DNA of 64,000 nucleotides from Roseibium denhamense. Lineage in GTDB: Bacteria > Pseudomonadota > Alphaproteobacteria > Rhizobiales > Stappiaceae. A model generated the notes under the pieces. That model was not told the origin of the DNA. It worked only from the letters and a program-made list of their open reading frames with translations, and made no database searches. Each line of letters opens with the position of its first letter. Position 1 is the first letter of the stretch. The stretch lies in assembly GCF_009711415.1 (NCBI RefSeq), contig NZ_SMLZ01000114.1, forward strand, positions 123,702-187,701, given 5' to 3'. Made by a program: the position numbers and the translations under genes. This document shows, piece after piece, positions 1 through 9,652 of the stretch.

Positions 1-867
1 GACGCCTTGCGGGTTGGGATGGATGAGGACGATGATCAAAATGACACCCTCAAGGTCACCGACATGCGGGCGCTGGCGGACGCGATAGAAACCGGGCAAA
101 GGGAAAACCGGCTGCGGGCTGATCACTTTATTCACCTGCGCTGCGAAGTCTCCGCACCGGATGTCTTGAAGGCCTACGCATATTTTGAAGGGGATGACAG
201 GGTTAAACTGGTGTCGCTGATGGACCACACGCCCGGTCAGCGCCAGTTCGTGTCACTTGATTCCTACATCAGTTACTACAAGGGGAAGCGCGGCTTCAGC
301 GATCAGCAGATGGCCGATTTCATCGAACACCGGAGAGCCAGAGCCGACAAGAATGCGCCGGGCAACCGCAAATCGATTGCTGCTCATGCCAGTGCCAACA
401 TGATTGCTGTTGCAAGCCATGATGACGCGACCACCGCCCATGTCGACGAGGCGATTTCGCTGAACACCAAGATTGCAGAGTTCCCAACCACGGTCGAAGC
501 GGCCAAGGCGTCGCATGAGGCTGGCATGGCGGTCTTGATGGGCGCACCGAATGTTGTCCGGGGCGGGTCCCATTCCGGCAACGTGTCTGCGCGGGAACTG
601 GCCCAGGCGGGATACTTGGACGTCTTGTCTTCCGACTACATTCCCGCGTCCCTTTTGCAGGCAGCGTTTCAGATCCCGGAAGAGGTCGAGACGATCTCTT
701 TGCCGCAGGCAGTTGCAACTGTCACCTCGACACCGGCAAAAGCAATCGGGCTTACGGATCGCGGCGTGCTGGCGCCTGGAAAGCGTGCTGACCTTGTTCA
801 GGTCAAATTGGTTGGCAACGTGCCCATTGTCCGGGGTGTTTGGCGGGAAGGCCGCCGGGTTGCCTGA
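1..867 (+). CDS. phnM: Alpha-D-ribose 1-methylphosphonate 5-triphosphate diphosphatase, 5' truncated
   Basis: This is the C-terminal part (about 288 residues) of a PhnM-type amidohydrolase; the reading frame is open to the window edge, so the start lies outside. PhnM removes pyrophosphate from ribose 1-methylphosphonate 5-triphosphate in the carbon-phosphorus lyase pathway. The sequence shows the family segment LRADHFIHLRCEV, the metal-site histidine region ASHDDATTAHV, the GAPNVVRGGSHSGN region and the C-terminal LAPGKRADLVQV strand typical of the amidohydrolase beta-sandwich. The family is usually about 380 residues, so roughly a quarter is missing. The stop codon is one base before the phnN start, which supports a shared phn transcript. 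Confidence 0.93.
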   Translation, partial: DALRVGMDEDDDQNDTLKVTDMRALADAIETGQRENRLRADHFIHLRCEVSAPDVLKAYAYFEGDDRVKLVSLMDHTPGQRQFVSLDSYISYYKGKRGFSDQQMADFIEHRRARADKNAPGNRKSIAAHASANMIAVASHDDATTAHVDEAISLNTKIAEFPTTVEAAKASHEAGMAVLMGAPNVVRGGSHSGNVSARELAQAGYLDVLSSDYIPASLLQAAFQIPEEVETISLPQAVATVTSTPAKAIGLTDRGVLAPGKRADLVQVKLVGNVPIVRGVWREGRRVA

Positions 868-868
868 T

Positions 869-1441
869 ATGGTCACAAAGGCACCCGCCCAGAAAATCGG
901 GCCCGGCCGCATGGTTCTTGTGGTCGGTCCCAGCGGGGCGGGTAAGGATACCTTAATGTCCGGCCTTAAAAGCCGGCTGGCAGGCCGCGTGGACATTCAT
1001 TTTGCCCGCAGACTGATCACACGCGAAGCCGATACTGATGCTGAAGACCATGACAGCCTGACACCGGCCGAATTCGACCAACTGGCGGCAACGGAAAACA
1101 CGGCATTGCACTGGCAGGCCCATGGTCATGGCTATGTGATCCCAAAAAGCTACGACCGGCTTATTGAAGCGGGGGCCACGGTGATCGCCAATGGGTCTCG
1201 CAGGATTTTGAACCATGCCTCCAACAAGTATCAGAACGCTCATGTGGTGCTTGTGACCGCCCCGATACCGGTTCTTGCGGAACGATTGGCGGCCCGCAGC
1301 CGGGAGACGGCAGAAGAAATCGAGCGGCGTTTGAGCCGCGCGAACCTTGAACCAGACCCCATTGCCAATCTCATCCGGATTGAGAATACCGGCACCGTCG
1401 CCAGCGGGGTCGGGGCCATGATAAAAGGGCTGAGGCTTTAG
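869..1441 (+). CDS. phnN: Ribose 1,5-bisphosphate phosphokinase
   Basis: A 190-residue kinase that makes phosphoribosyl diphosphate from ribose 1,5-bisphosphate and ATP, the last step by which phosphonate breakdown products re-enter metabolism. A P-loop (GPSGAGKDT, residues 20-28) is followed by a guanylate-kinase-like layout with the segment HFARRLITREAD. The length matches PhnN enzymes (about 185 residues). The start chosen is the ATG one base after the phnM stop; an open frame runs further upstream inside phnM but is not needed. The gene ends the phn block; the next gene is convergent. Confidence 0.93.
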   Translation: MVTKAPAQKIGPGRMVLVVGPSGAGKDTLMSGLKSRLAGRVDIHFARRLITREADTDAEDHDSLTPAEFDQLAATENTALHWQAHGHGYVIPKSYDRLIEAGATVIANGSRRILNHASNKYQNAHVVLVTAPIPVLAERLAARSRETAEEIERRLSRANLEPDPIANLIRIENTGTVASGVGAMIKGLRL

Positions 1442-1539
1442 ATCAGCGGGCGATTACTCGGCCCCGATTTCCGGCCCAGAGCTGATCGGTGATGCACTGG
1501 TCGAGAATCTTTGAGCGTTTCAAACAAACACCCGATGCT

Positions 1540-4437
1540 CTAGTTGTCGTTCTTTTTCTGACCGCCAAAAACATTGCCGAGCAGACCCTGGGGCAGGCCA
1601 AAACCTTCCTCGACCGCCTTCAGAATCTCTTCATCGTCGACATCGCCCTCGATAACCTTCTGGACATCAATCTGCGTCCGGCCTCCGGTAGCCTGCTGAA
1701 TGACTTCATTCGCAGTATCGACGAGTTGTTCGGATGCAGGCTTGTCGCCTTTCAGGACTGATAGCAACTCTCCGCCCACCTGCTGCAGCTGCTTGTAAGC
1801 CGCCTCCGGATTTTCCAGGATGCCCGCAATGTCGGGGTAGATCCTAGGATTGTCCCAGGAGCCGTCGATCACAATCGGCACACCGAGCCCGGCCAGTTTC
1901 TTGTCTTCACCCTTGCGCCGGGGTGTGGGGGCCTGGCCTTCCAGGGTCGGAACAATCCTGGGCTCCACGCGCCACGCAAGAGTGCGCTTTGGCAGATCCG
2001 TTGTGCCCTTGCCAGACATACGGACAAGCGGCCCAATGAGTGACAGGTCATCGGTTCGCGCAATCCCGCTTTCGATCTGGAACGTCGCGCCAAGGGAGGA
2101 AAAATCCGTCTTGGCCGATGGATTTTCTTGCCAGCCGAGCAGGGTTTCGACGGACAGCCCACGGACCATCTTTGGCACGTTGATCCCGCGTATCGCCCCA
2201 TCGGCAAATTGATAGTTCGCCGTTCCAGACAGGGATTGCACAAGTGCCATTTCGCTTCCGCCGGAGGCCGAAACATCAAGCATTACTGCTGCCTTGCCCT
2301 CAATCCACTCAAAATCGGCCGCGTCCCGCAACAGCGGATAGGCATCAAGGCCCGACAAGGAAAATTTGGCCGTTACCTTTGGTGCCGCGCCGGTGCCGTT
2401 GAGCGTGACAGCCCCTGTGCCGGCGCCGCCATAGAGCGCAAGGCGGTCCAGGCTTGCATTGAGAACCCCGTTCTGGATCGTAAGCGCAAGCGCGCTTTCA
2501 CCGACCTTGATCTTGTCCCAACGGAGCTCCTGTGTGGTGAGGCTGAAGTCGGCGTCGATGGCGGACAGTCCGGAAAAATCAATCGGCGCGGTGCTCCAGC
2601 CACTTAAGGCCGCCGTTTGGGTGGCCGTATTTGCCTGCCCGGCCGAACCCGCTGCGCCGGGCTGCGCTTTCCCGGCAGCTGACTGACTGCCGAGATACGG
2701 ATCAAGCACAAGCTCCCGCAGGGCAAGCCGGGCGGTCACTTTCGGTTTGGCGCCCAGCTGGATTCGGCCATTGGCTTCACCGGATGTTTCATCGAGCGTA
2801 AACCGGGTTTCCTCAAAGGATATGGTTTCCCCCTGGACACCGAATATGCCAGAGGCCTTGAATGTCTTAAGGCCGTTTCCGGCACCAACCGGTTGGCCCA
2901 TCCAGGCCATTAAACCTGGTAAATCCGCCGTCTCAACCCGGACAGCCCCGTCCACAGCTCCGGTGACGGTTGCCTGGCCATCAAATCCAGCACTAACACG
3001 GCTGCTTTTGATGGTCATGGAAACCGGCGCAGCCGATCCGGCCAGCAGTTTCCCGGTGTCTGCGCGGCCTGTCAGACTGAAGCCTTCGCCGCGCCAGGAA
3101 AGAGTGCCCGTTGCCGCGATGGGCGCTTCCAATCCCTGCAACTCGACATCCATCGCAAGGTTGGTGATGCGGTCGGCTTCCGGATCACCGCCAACCGCCG
3201 AACTCAGCCCAAGCCCACCGACTTCTCCGCCGGCGATGGATACCGATCCGTTCAGATCGAGACCGGCCATCAGCTCGGCTGCCGTCATCCCGACCGTTTC
3301 AAAGGCAAGATCGGCGCTCAAGGTCCCGCTCGCAGGCAAATCCTGTCCGGAAAGTGCCATAAGGTCTGCAACGGACCCTTCTTTCAACACAAGACGGCCG
3401 GACACTTCCGGAACAAGACCGGAGAGATCTGCATCGGCCGCCCCGCCAAGAGACAAGGCTCCCAATGTGAGGTGAAGATCAGCGACCGATAGAGCGGCGG
3501 CGCTTCCTGCAAGCTGGGCTTCAAGGGAATACGCGCCCGTGTCAGCCTGCAAATCCTGGCCTGCCAATGCAGCCAGCCCCGCTAGAGACGGACCACCAGC
3601 CGTCAGTTTGAGATTCACACGGGCAGGCGACAAACCGCCATCTCCAAAGATGGCAAGGGTGTTTTCGCCGCTGGCGGCCGTCATGTCAAAAGGAACTTGA
3701 TCGCCGGAAGCAAGCCCAATCGGATTGGTGAGCGACCCGGCAACGGTCAAAGGGGTGTCCTGGAACGTAAAACTTGAATCCAGTTCGGCGCGGCCCTCCA
3801 AATCCGGGGCCAAGAGCGTGAGATCCAGGTCCCGAATAACGTACGTCTCGCCGCTTTCAGGGTCCTTGTAGGTCAGTGTGCCATCGGTGATCGCAACGCG
3901 ATCAACGCCGATCCGTTTTAAATAGCCTTGGCCTCCACCGGTCGGCGCATTTTTAAGCCCGTTTTGCTCCGGGGATGTGACTTCAGTTCCGGCATACGCC
4001 GTTTCAGCCGGCGCAGCCGCACCTTCGCCAGAGCCCGGTCCTGGCAGATCGCGGCGTGGCTCCCAGCTCGTGACACCATTCGGCCCGGTCTCCAAAAGGA
4101 TCTGCGGACCGGCCAGTCCAATCCCGTTGACCTGGACATCCCCCGATAGAAGTCCGCCCCAAGCAAGGGCGAAGTCCATCCGGTCAGCCTTGGCGAATTC
4201 GATACCGTCCGCCCCAGCTTCGCCGGACAGACCGATGTTTTCGGCAGTCAGGGAGAAATTTGGAAACAAGGACAGGGAAACCGGACCATCCAGCCGGACA
4301 CGCCAGCCGAAGCGCTTGTCGACTTCCGCAATGACCTGGCGCTTGATCTCCTCTTTCGGCAGCAAGAAGGGAACGACCATGATGATCGTCACCAGCACGA
4401 AAAAGAAACCACCCAGTCCGATCAAAAGCCGGCGCAT
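1540..4437 (-). CDS. AsmA family protein
   Basis: A 965-residue envelope protein of the AsmA type. It has one N-terminal membrane segment (about residues 4-25) followed by a long, Gly/Ala/Leu-rich repetitive beta-type region and the AsmA C-terminal signature region (around FADGAIRGINVPKMVRGL). AsmA-like proteins span the periplasm and are linked to phospholipid transport and outer-membrane homeostasis. The ATG at 4437 is preferred over a TTG at 4479 because it begins directly before the membrane segment and has an AAGGGG ribosome-binding sequence about ten bases upstream. It is 125 bases downstream of the imelysin operon in the same direction and may be read from it, but it has no obvious functional link. 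Confidence 0.88.
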   Translation of the reverse strand: MRRLLIGLGGFFFVLVTIIMVVPFLLPKEEIKRQVIAEVDKRFGWRVRLDGPVSLSLFPNFSLTAENIGLSGEAGADGIEFAKADRMDFALAWGGLLSGDVQVNGIGLAGPQILLETGPNGVTSWEPRRDLPGPGSGEGAAAPAETAYAGTEVTSPEQNGLKNAPTGGGQGYLKRIGVDRVAITDGTLTYKDPESGETYVIRDLDLTLLAPDLEGRAELDSSFTFQDTPLTVAGSLTNPIGLASGDQVPFDMTAASGENTLAIFGDGGLSPARVNLKLTAGGPSLAGLAALAGQDLQADTGAYSLEAQLAGSAAALSVADLHLTLGALSLGGAADADLSGLVPEVSGRLVLKEGSVADLMALSGQDLPASGTLSADLAFETVGMTAAELMAGLDLNGSVSIAGGEVGGLGLSSAVGGDPEADRITNLAMDVELQGLEAPIAATGTLSWRGEGFSLTGRADTGKLLAGSAAPVSMTIKSSRVSAGFDGQATVTGAVDGAVRVETADLPGLMAWMGQPVGAGNGLKTFKASGIFGVQGETISFEETRFTLDETSGEANGRIQLGAKPKVTARLALRELVLDPYLGSQSAAGKAQPGAAGSAGQANTATQTAALSGWSTAPIDFSGLSAIDADFSLTTQELRWDKIKVGESALALTIQNGVLNASLDRLALYGGAGTGAVTLNGTGAAPKVTAKFSLSGLDAYPLLRDAADFEWIEGKAAVMLDVSASGGSEMALVQSLSGTANYQFADGAIRGINVPKMVRGLSVETLLGWQENPSAKTDFSSLGATFQIESGIARTDDLSLIGPLVRMSGKGTTDLPKRTLAWRVEPRIVPTLEGQAPTPRRKGEDKKLAGLGVPIVIDGSWDNPRIYPDIAGILENPEAAYKQLQQVGGELLSVLKGDKPASEQLVDTANEVIQQATGGRTQIDVQKVIEGDVDDEEILKAVEEGFGLPQGLLGNVFGGQKKNDN

Positions 4438-4562
4438 CACGCGTATCCCCTTACCACGAATCGGTAGCAACTTACCCAATTACGACAGTAGCGTGGCGGG
4501 CGAATTTGACAAAAGCACGGTTGGTTCAGAAGAAAACCGATTTTCAGGCCCAAAAACGACGA

Positions 4563-5723
4563 TTAGCCGGTCAAGGCGCTCATGTGATTGTCCCAGGCGT
4601 AACCGGGAGAACGCGCGATGATGTCTGCCCGCGTGCCAGGATCATCGACAATTGACAGGCCGCCATTGCCATCTGAGATTAGGAAGCTGCCCTGATCGAT
4701 CGGGGCAACACCGCAGCCATCGATAATCCGCTGGCTGCCCAGGAAAGCGCCCGCCTGCGCATCCCAGAAAAGCGTCTGCCCGCAACGCGGGGCCGATGTT
4801 GCGATAACGGACCCATCTTTGTTGGCGGCGACAGAGCCGATGTAATTTTGCAAAGTTGAAGCGATAACACCCGGCACTTCCAAGAGCTCCGGGGCGCCGT
4901 CCATGGTGAACTTGGCGACAAGCGGCGGCGTGTCATGCGCCGGCCCTTCATACTGGCCGCCGACCCAGACATGCCCGTCGCCATCCAACGCCATATGGCG
5001 CAAGGAGACCTGATGAAGCGCCGCATCCAGACGATGTTCGCTCAAGAGGTCGCCGGTTTCCGCATCCAGATAAACGATACTTGGCGCCATTGTCGCCAAA
5101 TTGAGCTTCTCGCGTCCCTTGTCCGGATGCGTTTCAATCCCGCCATTGGCAATCACGAGCGTCTTGCCGTCCGGGGCCATAACCATCTCATGCGGCCCGA
5201 CGCCATGACTGTCCAGTTCTCCAATCCTCCGCACACCGGCACCGGTCAGATCGTAAACACCGATCACACCGCGGGCTGCATGAAAGTCGTTCTCCACCGC
5301 ATAAAGCAGCTGTCCGTCCGCTGAAAAACTTCCATGACCGAAAAAATGACGCCCCGGCGCAGCTGTGATCAACTCCGGGTCCTGTGGCGCAATAGCGCGG
5401 ATGACGACAGCAAAGGTGCCGGGCCGTCGGGCAAATGCGACCAGGCAGCTTCTGTCCTCAGACACGGCAACACCATGCCCGCGGCCCGGCAAACCGATTT
5501 CAGCAAGGACCTGCCCGAACTCGTCAAGGAGACCGATGCCATAGTGGCCAGATGTCTTTTTGTAGGCGCTTGCGAACAGTTGCCCCTCACCCTCGAAGGT
5601 GGATTGCGTGAGATTTTCGGCAAGCGGCGTTCTGGCAAAGGCAGGGCTCAGCGCAAGCCCTCCCAGCGCGGCAAGAAAGCCGCGCCGGGAAACTGCGGTG
5701 AGCTTAGTCTCCGTCGAGCGCAT
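4563..5723 (-). CDS. DUF1513 family protein, Tat-exported
   Basis: A 386-residue protein that starts with a twin-arginine signal (SRRGFLAALGGLAL, residues 12-25) and continues as a beta-propeller-like domain of the DUF1513 family. The family's biochemical role is not established. It is the last gene of a four-gene operon; its start overlaps the preceding imelysin gene by 20 bases, so the two are probably translationally coupled. Because these genes travel together, a role in periplasmic iron handling is likely, but this is inference from context. No cofactor motif is visible. Confidence 0.87.
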   Translation of the reverse strand: MRSTETKLTAVSRRGFLAALGGLALSPAFARTPLAENLTQSTFEGEGQLFASAYKKTSGHYGIGLLDEFGQVLAEIGLPGRGHGVAVSEDRSCLVAFARRPGTFAVVIRAIAPQDPELITAAPGRHFFGHGSFSADGQLLYAVENDFHAARGVIGVYDLTGAGVRRIGELDSHGVGPHEMVMAPDGKTLVIANGGIETHPDKGREKLNLATMAPSIVYLDAETGDLLSEHRLDAALHQVSLRHMALDGDGHVWVGGQYEGPAHDTPPLVAKFTMDGAPELLEVPGVIASTLQNYIGSVAANKDGSVIATSAPRCGQTLFWDAQAGAFLGSQRIIDGCGVAPIDQGSFLISDGNGGLSIVDDPGTRADIIARSPGYAWDNHMSALTG

Positions 5724-6777
5724 TAAAGCCTCCGGTCAGACCCAGCGGCTCTGCCAGCCGCAAGCCCATGATATCCCGCATCGCCTTTGTTGAAATCGCC
5801 AGCAAGGTAATCTGCTGATACGCGTTCCCGCCACCCAAGGACTCGCGGATAGGACCATCAATCCGGTCAATGATCTTTTGAGCGTTCGAAAACTCGAAGG
5901 CGAGTGTGTCTAGCCCTCGGCTGAGGTCCGCTTCAGTGGCCGCATCAAGCTCCATGCTAAGAAGCGCTGCATGCAGGCCATCAAGCTCAGATCCGACAAA
6001 AATCAAACCGTTTTTCGAAAGCGAAAACGGCATGCGCTGCGGTTTGGCTTTGTCCGGTGAGGTTCCAAGGACCGGCAAAAGGTTCTGATCGCGAACGACC
6101 AGCAACCCGGTCGTCAGGGCATTGAATACGGTTTCGAACGCTTCCTGGGATGTGCGGAAAGGATGATCTCCCGGGCCAACCGTCACAAGCGTCCGCCGGT
6201 ATCCGTCGGGAGCGGTCCACGCTCGCTCCAATTCGGCTCCGATGGCGGCAACATTTTCTGCAATTGCAAATGCATATTGGCAGGTAAAGTCTTTCAGCTC
6301 GCCGGGCTTCCCAAGTTTTACAGAACTGTCCCGGTCAAAGGCGAGAAGCTGCAGCGCGGTCAGACCTTGAACAGCCACACTCTTTTCACCAAGGGTTTGG
6401 GCCGAAAGCGCGGATTGATCTTTGGCTGCTAGGATCTTCCGGATCTGGCGAAGGCCGATACCGCGCGTATCGGGCAAGAAGGCAAGGCGGCTAAGACGGT
6501 CGTCTTCAACCAAGGGGCCAAAGCGCAGAAAATTTATTCTGGCAAAAGCCGAAACGGTCTCGCCGAAGGCCTTTTCGAATTCGTGCCGTGTTTCCTCGCC
6601 GGGCGTGTCACAAACAGCTTCAACGGCTCCGGACAGGCCGGATGCTCTCTGCGAAAAATCGGCCATTGAGGGTACGATGTATCCACTGGTCAACCGTTCC
6701 AGAGGCTTTTCAAACGACGCTGCCGCGAGCGGCTGGCCTAACAGAACAGCCAATAAGCTGGCGATAAAAATTCGCAT
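5704..6777 (-). CDS. Imelysin family protein (second copy)
   Basis: A 357-residue secreted protein with a signal peptide (residues 1-20, ending around AAASFEK) and a helical imelysin (peptidase M75 family) fold. The family includes IrpA and EfeO-like iron-uptake proteins; despite the family name most members are thought to bind metal, not to cut protein. It is clearly diverged from the imelysin at 8393-9652 of the same operon and I do not see the usual GxHxxE motif in a clean form. Its ATG shares one base with the stop of the di-haem gene (TAATG), so the genes are coupled. Confidence 0.85.
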   Translation of the reverse strand: MRIFIASLLAVLLGQPLAAASFEKPLERLTSGYIVPSMADFSQRASGLSGAVEAVCDTPGEETRHEFEKAFGETVSAFARINFLRFGPLVEDDRLSRLAFLPDTRGIGLRQIRKILAAKDQSALSAQTLGEKSVAVQGLTALQLLAFDRDSSVKLGKPGELKDFTCQYAFAIAENVAAIGAELERAWTAPDGYRRTLVTVGPGDHPFRTSQEAFETVFNALTTGLLVVRDQNLLPVLGTSPDKAKPQRMPFSLSKNGLIFVGSELDGLHAALLSMELDAATEADLSRGLDTLAFEFSNAQKIIDRIDGPIRESLGGGNAYQQITLLAISTKAMRDIMGLRLAEPLGLTGGFNALDGD

Positions 6778-8306
6778 TACAAAGCCTCCAGGAAACGAAT
6801 GAGTGCCTGCCTGTCTTTCGGGCGCATGCCAACCACTTTGTCCCGGGAAAACTGCGCTTCACCGCCGTGCCACAGAACCGCTTCGAGCAAATTTCGCGCC
6901 CGGCCATCATGCAGGAAACGGGTGTGATTGTTGACCGTTTCGGTCAAGCCAATGCCCCACAGCGGCGGCGTGCGCCATTCGCGGCCCGACGCATCGCCCA
7001 CCGGGCGGTTGTCCGCCAGGCCATCGCCCATGTCGTGCAGCAACAGATCCGTATAGGGCCAGATCAGCTGAAACTGATGCGCCTTTGTGTCCGCATCCCG
7101 GCGCGTGACAAATTTAGGCTGATGGCACTCGGTGCAGCCCACATCATAAAATAGCTCCTTGCCGCGCAAGACTTCCGGATCAGACACATCGCGGCGGGCC
7201 GGGACCGCAAGGTTCTCCGAATAGAATGTTACTAGGTCCATGACTGGGTCGGGCGCTTCCGACACACCAATATGGGCTTGTTCGCCATGCGGCAGAGCTC
7301 GGCATTCGGTTTGGCGTAGCGTACAATCTCCATAATTGTCGGGCTTGTCCGGAGAGCTGATGCCGATATCACCGGAGAAAGCACCAGCCGTTTGATCGCG
7401 GATATTCGGGTTGGACGCCTTCCAGCCAAACCGGCCGATGGTCAATGCACCCGTCCGGCCGTCCCGAACCCAGCTGACTTTGCCGGAGATACCATCCCCG
7501 TTCAGATCATCAGGATCCGCCAAAGCTTCTATGTCTCCAGGGTGAATGGCCTGCAGCAATCCGAGACCAATCATCGGTGGTGCGACCCGCGGCGAGATCA
7601 GCGTATCCGGGTGCATGCCGCCAAATCCGAGATCCCGGATCTTGTAGATGGGTTTTTGCAGGATCGCCGTCTCGCCGCCATTAAGCGGCACCACAATCTC
7701 TTCATGCCCAATATCGAAGCGCCCTTCGCCCGCAAGGCCTGGAACGGCAAAAGCCTGAAACTGACCGCCATAAGTCGGCTCGGGAATGCTGAGCAGCTCT
7801 TTGTTTTGCAGGGCTGACAGATCTTCATCGGTTTGGGGCGGAATGGAAAGGCGCAGGAAGAGCGACACCGCCTCATCGCCTTGGCGCGGCGGCCGTCCGC
7901 GGCCATCCTTGAGGTGGCAGCCTTGGCAGGAGCGCGCATTGTAAAGCGGGCCCAAACCATCGGACGCTTTGGTGGACGCGGGCGAAGAAGCCCAAAGTTT
8001 CTTGAAAAGGCCGTTGCCAACCTTGAACGTCTGCTCTTCTTCGAATGTCAGATTGGCATTGGAGTGAGAAAAAGCGTCACGGTTGATCCGCTTGCGGGAC
8101 GTTCCGGCGCCGCCTTGCATCAGCTCGAAGGCTTCCGCTTTGGAAAAATCATCGGCAAGCTGGAGCACCTTTGAAACCTTGGCCCGGTCCTGCCCCGACA
8201 GATCGTCGCGATGGCTCAGGGTGTCATCGGCCAAGGCAGCGTGGCCAATGAGGCCCGCGAAAAAAACAGCAGCGCCCAAAATAGCGCATTGTGTTGGGAC
8301 TGTCAT
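6777..8306 (-). CDS. Di-haem oxidoreductase family protein (DUF1111)
   Basis: A 509-residue periplasmic c-type cytochrome. A signal peptide covers about residues 1-26, and two haem-binding motifs are present: CQGCH at 127-131 and CTECH at 391-395. The family is often called thiol oxidoreductase, a name without strong biochemical support. The ATG at 8306 gives a clean signal peptide; a GTG at 8378 would add an unlikely leader. It lies between two imelysin genes, an arrangement suggesting electron transfer coupled to iron capture. That link is inference. Confidence 0.9.
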   Translation of the reverse strand: MTVPTQCAILGAAVFFAGLIGHAALADDTLSHRDDLSGQDRAKVSKVLQLADDFSKAEAFELMQGGAGTSRKRINRDAFSHSNANLTFEEEQTFKVGNGLFKKLWASSPASTKASDGLGPLYNARSCQGCHLKDGRGRPPRQGDEAVSLFLRLSIPPQTDEDLSALQNKELLSIPEPTYGGQFQAFAVPGLAGEGRFDIGHEEIVVPLNGGETAILQKPIYKIRDLGFGGMHPDTLISPRVAPPMIGLGLLQAIHPGDIEALADPDDLNGDGISGKVSWVRDGRTGALTIGRFGWKASNPNIRDQTAGAFSGDIGISSPDKPDNYGDCTLRQTECRALPHGEQAHIGVSEAPDPVMDLVTFYSENLAVPARRDVSDPEVLRGKELFYDVGCTECHQPKFVTRRDADTKAHQFQLIWPYTDLLLHDMGDGLADNRPVGDASGREWRTPPLWGIGLTETVNNHTRFLHDGRARNLLEAVLWHGGEAQFSRDKVVGMRPKDRQALIRFLEAL

Positions 8307-8392
8307 AAGGGTCGCATCCTGATTTAAGCCCGGCAGAGCCCCAATTCCGGCGGGTAAAATGGCGGGCAGCACAGCCACCCGCCAAGAGGGTC

Positions 8393-9652
8393 TTACTCAA
8401 ACACAGAGGACGGGTTGTCCAAGCTGTCGGAGCCTTCAAAAGCAATCTCATCAAGTTCGAGAATTTTCACGACACGCTCGATCGATGCGGTCTGGTCGAC
8501 AAGAGCATCAACAGCCGCCTGAACAACTGCGTTGCCTTCGTCGTTGCCTTCGCCGATCATCTGATCGTAGGCTTCCCCGGCTTCAGCACGCGCTTTCATG
8601 GCTTCGAACGCGGCCAGCGTGGCATCCAGCTTGGCTTTCATTTCTTCTGCCAGGGCCGGGTTCTTGGCTTCGACCAATTCAGCCAGTGATGCACCTTTTA
8701 TATCGTTGCCGAGCGTGCTCGCGTATTCGCCGAAATAAACGTTCCGGATCCCGACAACGTCGTTGTAGTGAGACATATGCGTGTTGTCTGAGAAGCAATC
8801 GTGCTCTTCTTCCGGATCGTGAAGCATCAGGCCCAGCTTCATGCGTTCACCGGCCAGCTCGCCGTAAGAAAGAGAGCCCATCCCGGTCAGGATCGTCGCC
8901 AGCCCCCCGGTCTCACCTTTTGCGGCAAGTTCCTTGCGTGCGTCACCGTCCGGAGCCCATGCCGCCGCCATGAATTCCAAGTCGGAGATCAGTAGGTCGG
9001 TCGCCGCCTTCAAGTACTGGGCCCGGCGATCGCAGTTGCCATTAGTGCAGTTGGCAGCGTCAAAATCCGTTGCCGGACGGTTCCCGGCCCCAGCTTTGCT
9101 CCCATTCAGATCCTGACCCCAAAGCAGGAACTCAATCGCATGGTAGCCAGTGGTCACATTGGCCTCGACTTCACCGGCTTCATGAAGGCTTTCCAGAAGC
9201 TCAGGATTGATCGTCGAAGCATCGATTGTTGTGCCGCCAACACTCAGCGACGGATTGGCAACAACATTGACAGCATAGAAATCATTCTCTTCGGAAAACT
9301 CGCCATAAGACGCATCGACATAGTCGATCAGGCCTTCGTCGAGCGGCCAGGCATTCACCTTACCTTCCCAGTCATCCACAACCGCATTGCCGAAACGGTA
9401 GACTTCGGTCTGCTGATAAGGGTTGCGTGCGGCAATCCACGCATCCCGGGCGGCCTTGAGGTTTTCCTCTGTCGGAGCGGAAAGAAGAGTATCGACCGCT
9501 GCCTGAAGGGTTTTGGCGGCTTTAAGTGAATCCGCATATTTTGCTTCAGCAATGTTGCTGTAGTTCGACAAAATATCCGCAGGCGTGGCTGCATATGCCG
9601 GCGCCGCGAAAGCGGCCGTTGCTGCCAGAAGTCCGATTTTCAAGGATTTCAT
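8393..9652 (-). CDS. Imelysin family protein (IrpA-like, first gene of operon)
   Basis: A 419-residue secreted protein with a signal peptide (residues 1-21, cleavage near AYAATP). It carries the imelysin GxHxxE motif as GYHAIEF at 169-175 followed by LLWGQDLNG, and a Cys pair (CTNGNC) seen in iron-regulated protein A types. This matches full-length family members. The ATG at 9652 is chosen because it begins the signal peptide; upstream in-frame codons give no membrane or export signal. It heads the operon and lies 154 bases from a perfect TTAGAA-N3-TTCTAA palindrome, so iron-dependent control is likely. Confidence 0.92.
   Translation of the reverse strand: MKSLKIGLLAATAAFAAPAYAATPADILSNYSNIAEAKYADSLKAAKTLQAAVDTLLSAPTEENLKAARDAWIAARNPYQQTEVYRFGNAVVDDWEGKVNAWPLDEGLIDYVDASYGEFSEENDFYAVNVVANPSLSVGGTTIDASTINPELLESLHEAGEVEANVTTGYHAIEFLLWGQDLNGSKAGAGNRPATDFDAANCTNGNCDRRAQYLKAATDLLISDLEFMAAAWAPDGDARKELAAKGETGGLATILTGMGSLSYGELAGERMKLGLMLHDPEEEHDCFSDNTHMSHYNDVVGIRNVYFGEYASTLGNDIKGASLAELVEAKNPALAEEMKAKLDATLAAFEAMKARAEAGEAYDQMIGEGNDEGNAVVQAAVDALVDQTASIERVVKILELDEIAFEGSDSLDNPSSVFE

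Noticed and set aside
1489-1761. 90-codon plus-strand frame over the AsmA 3' end
   Set aside because: It overlaps the conserved end of the AsmA-like gene on the other strand and has no start signal.
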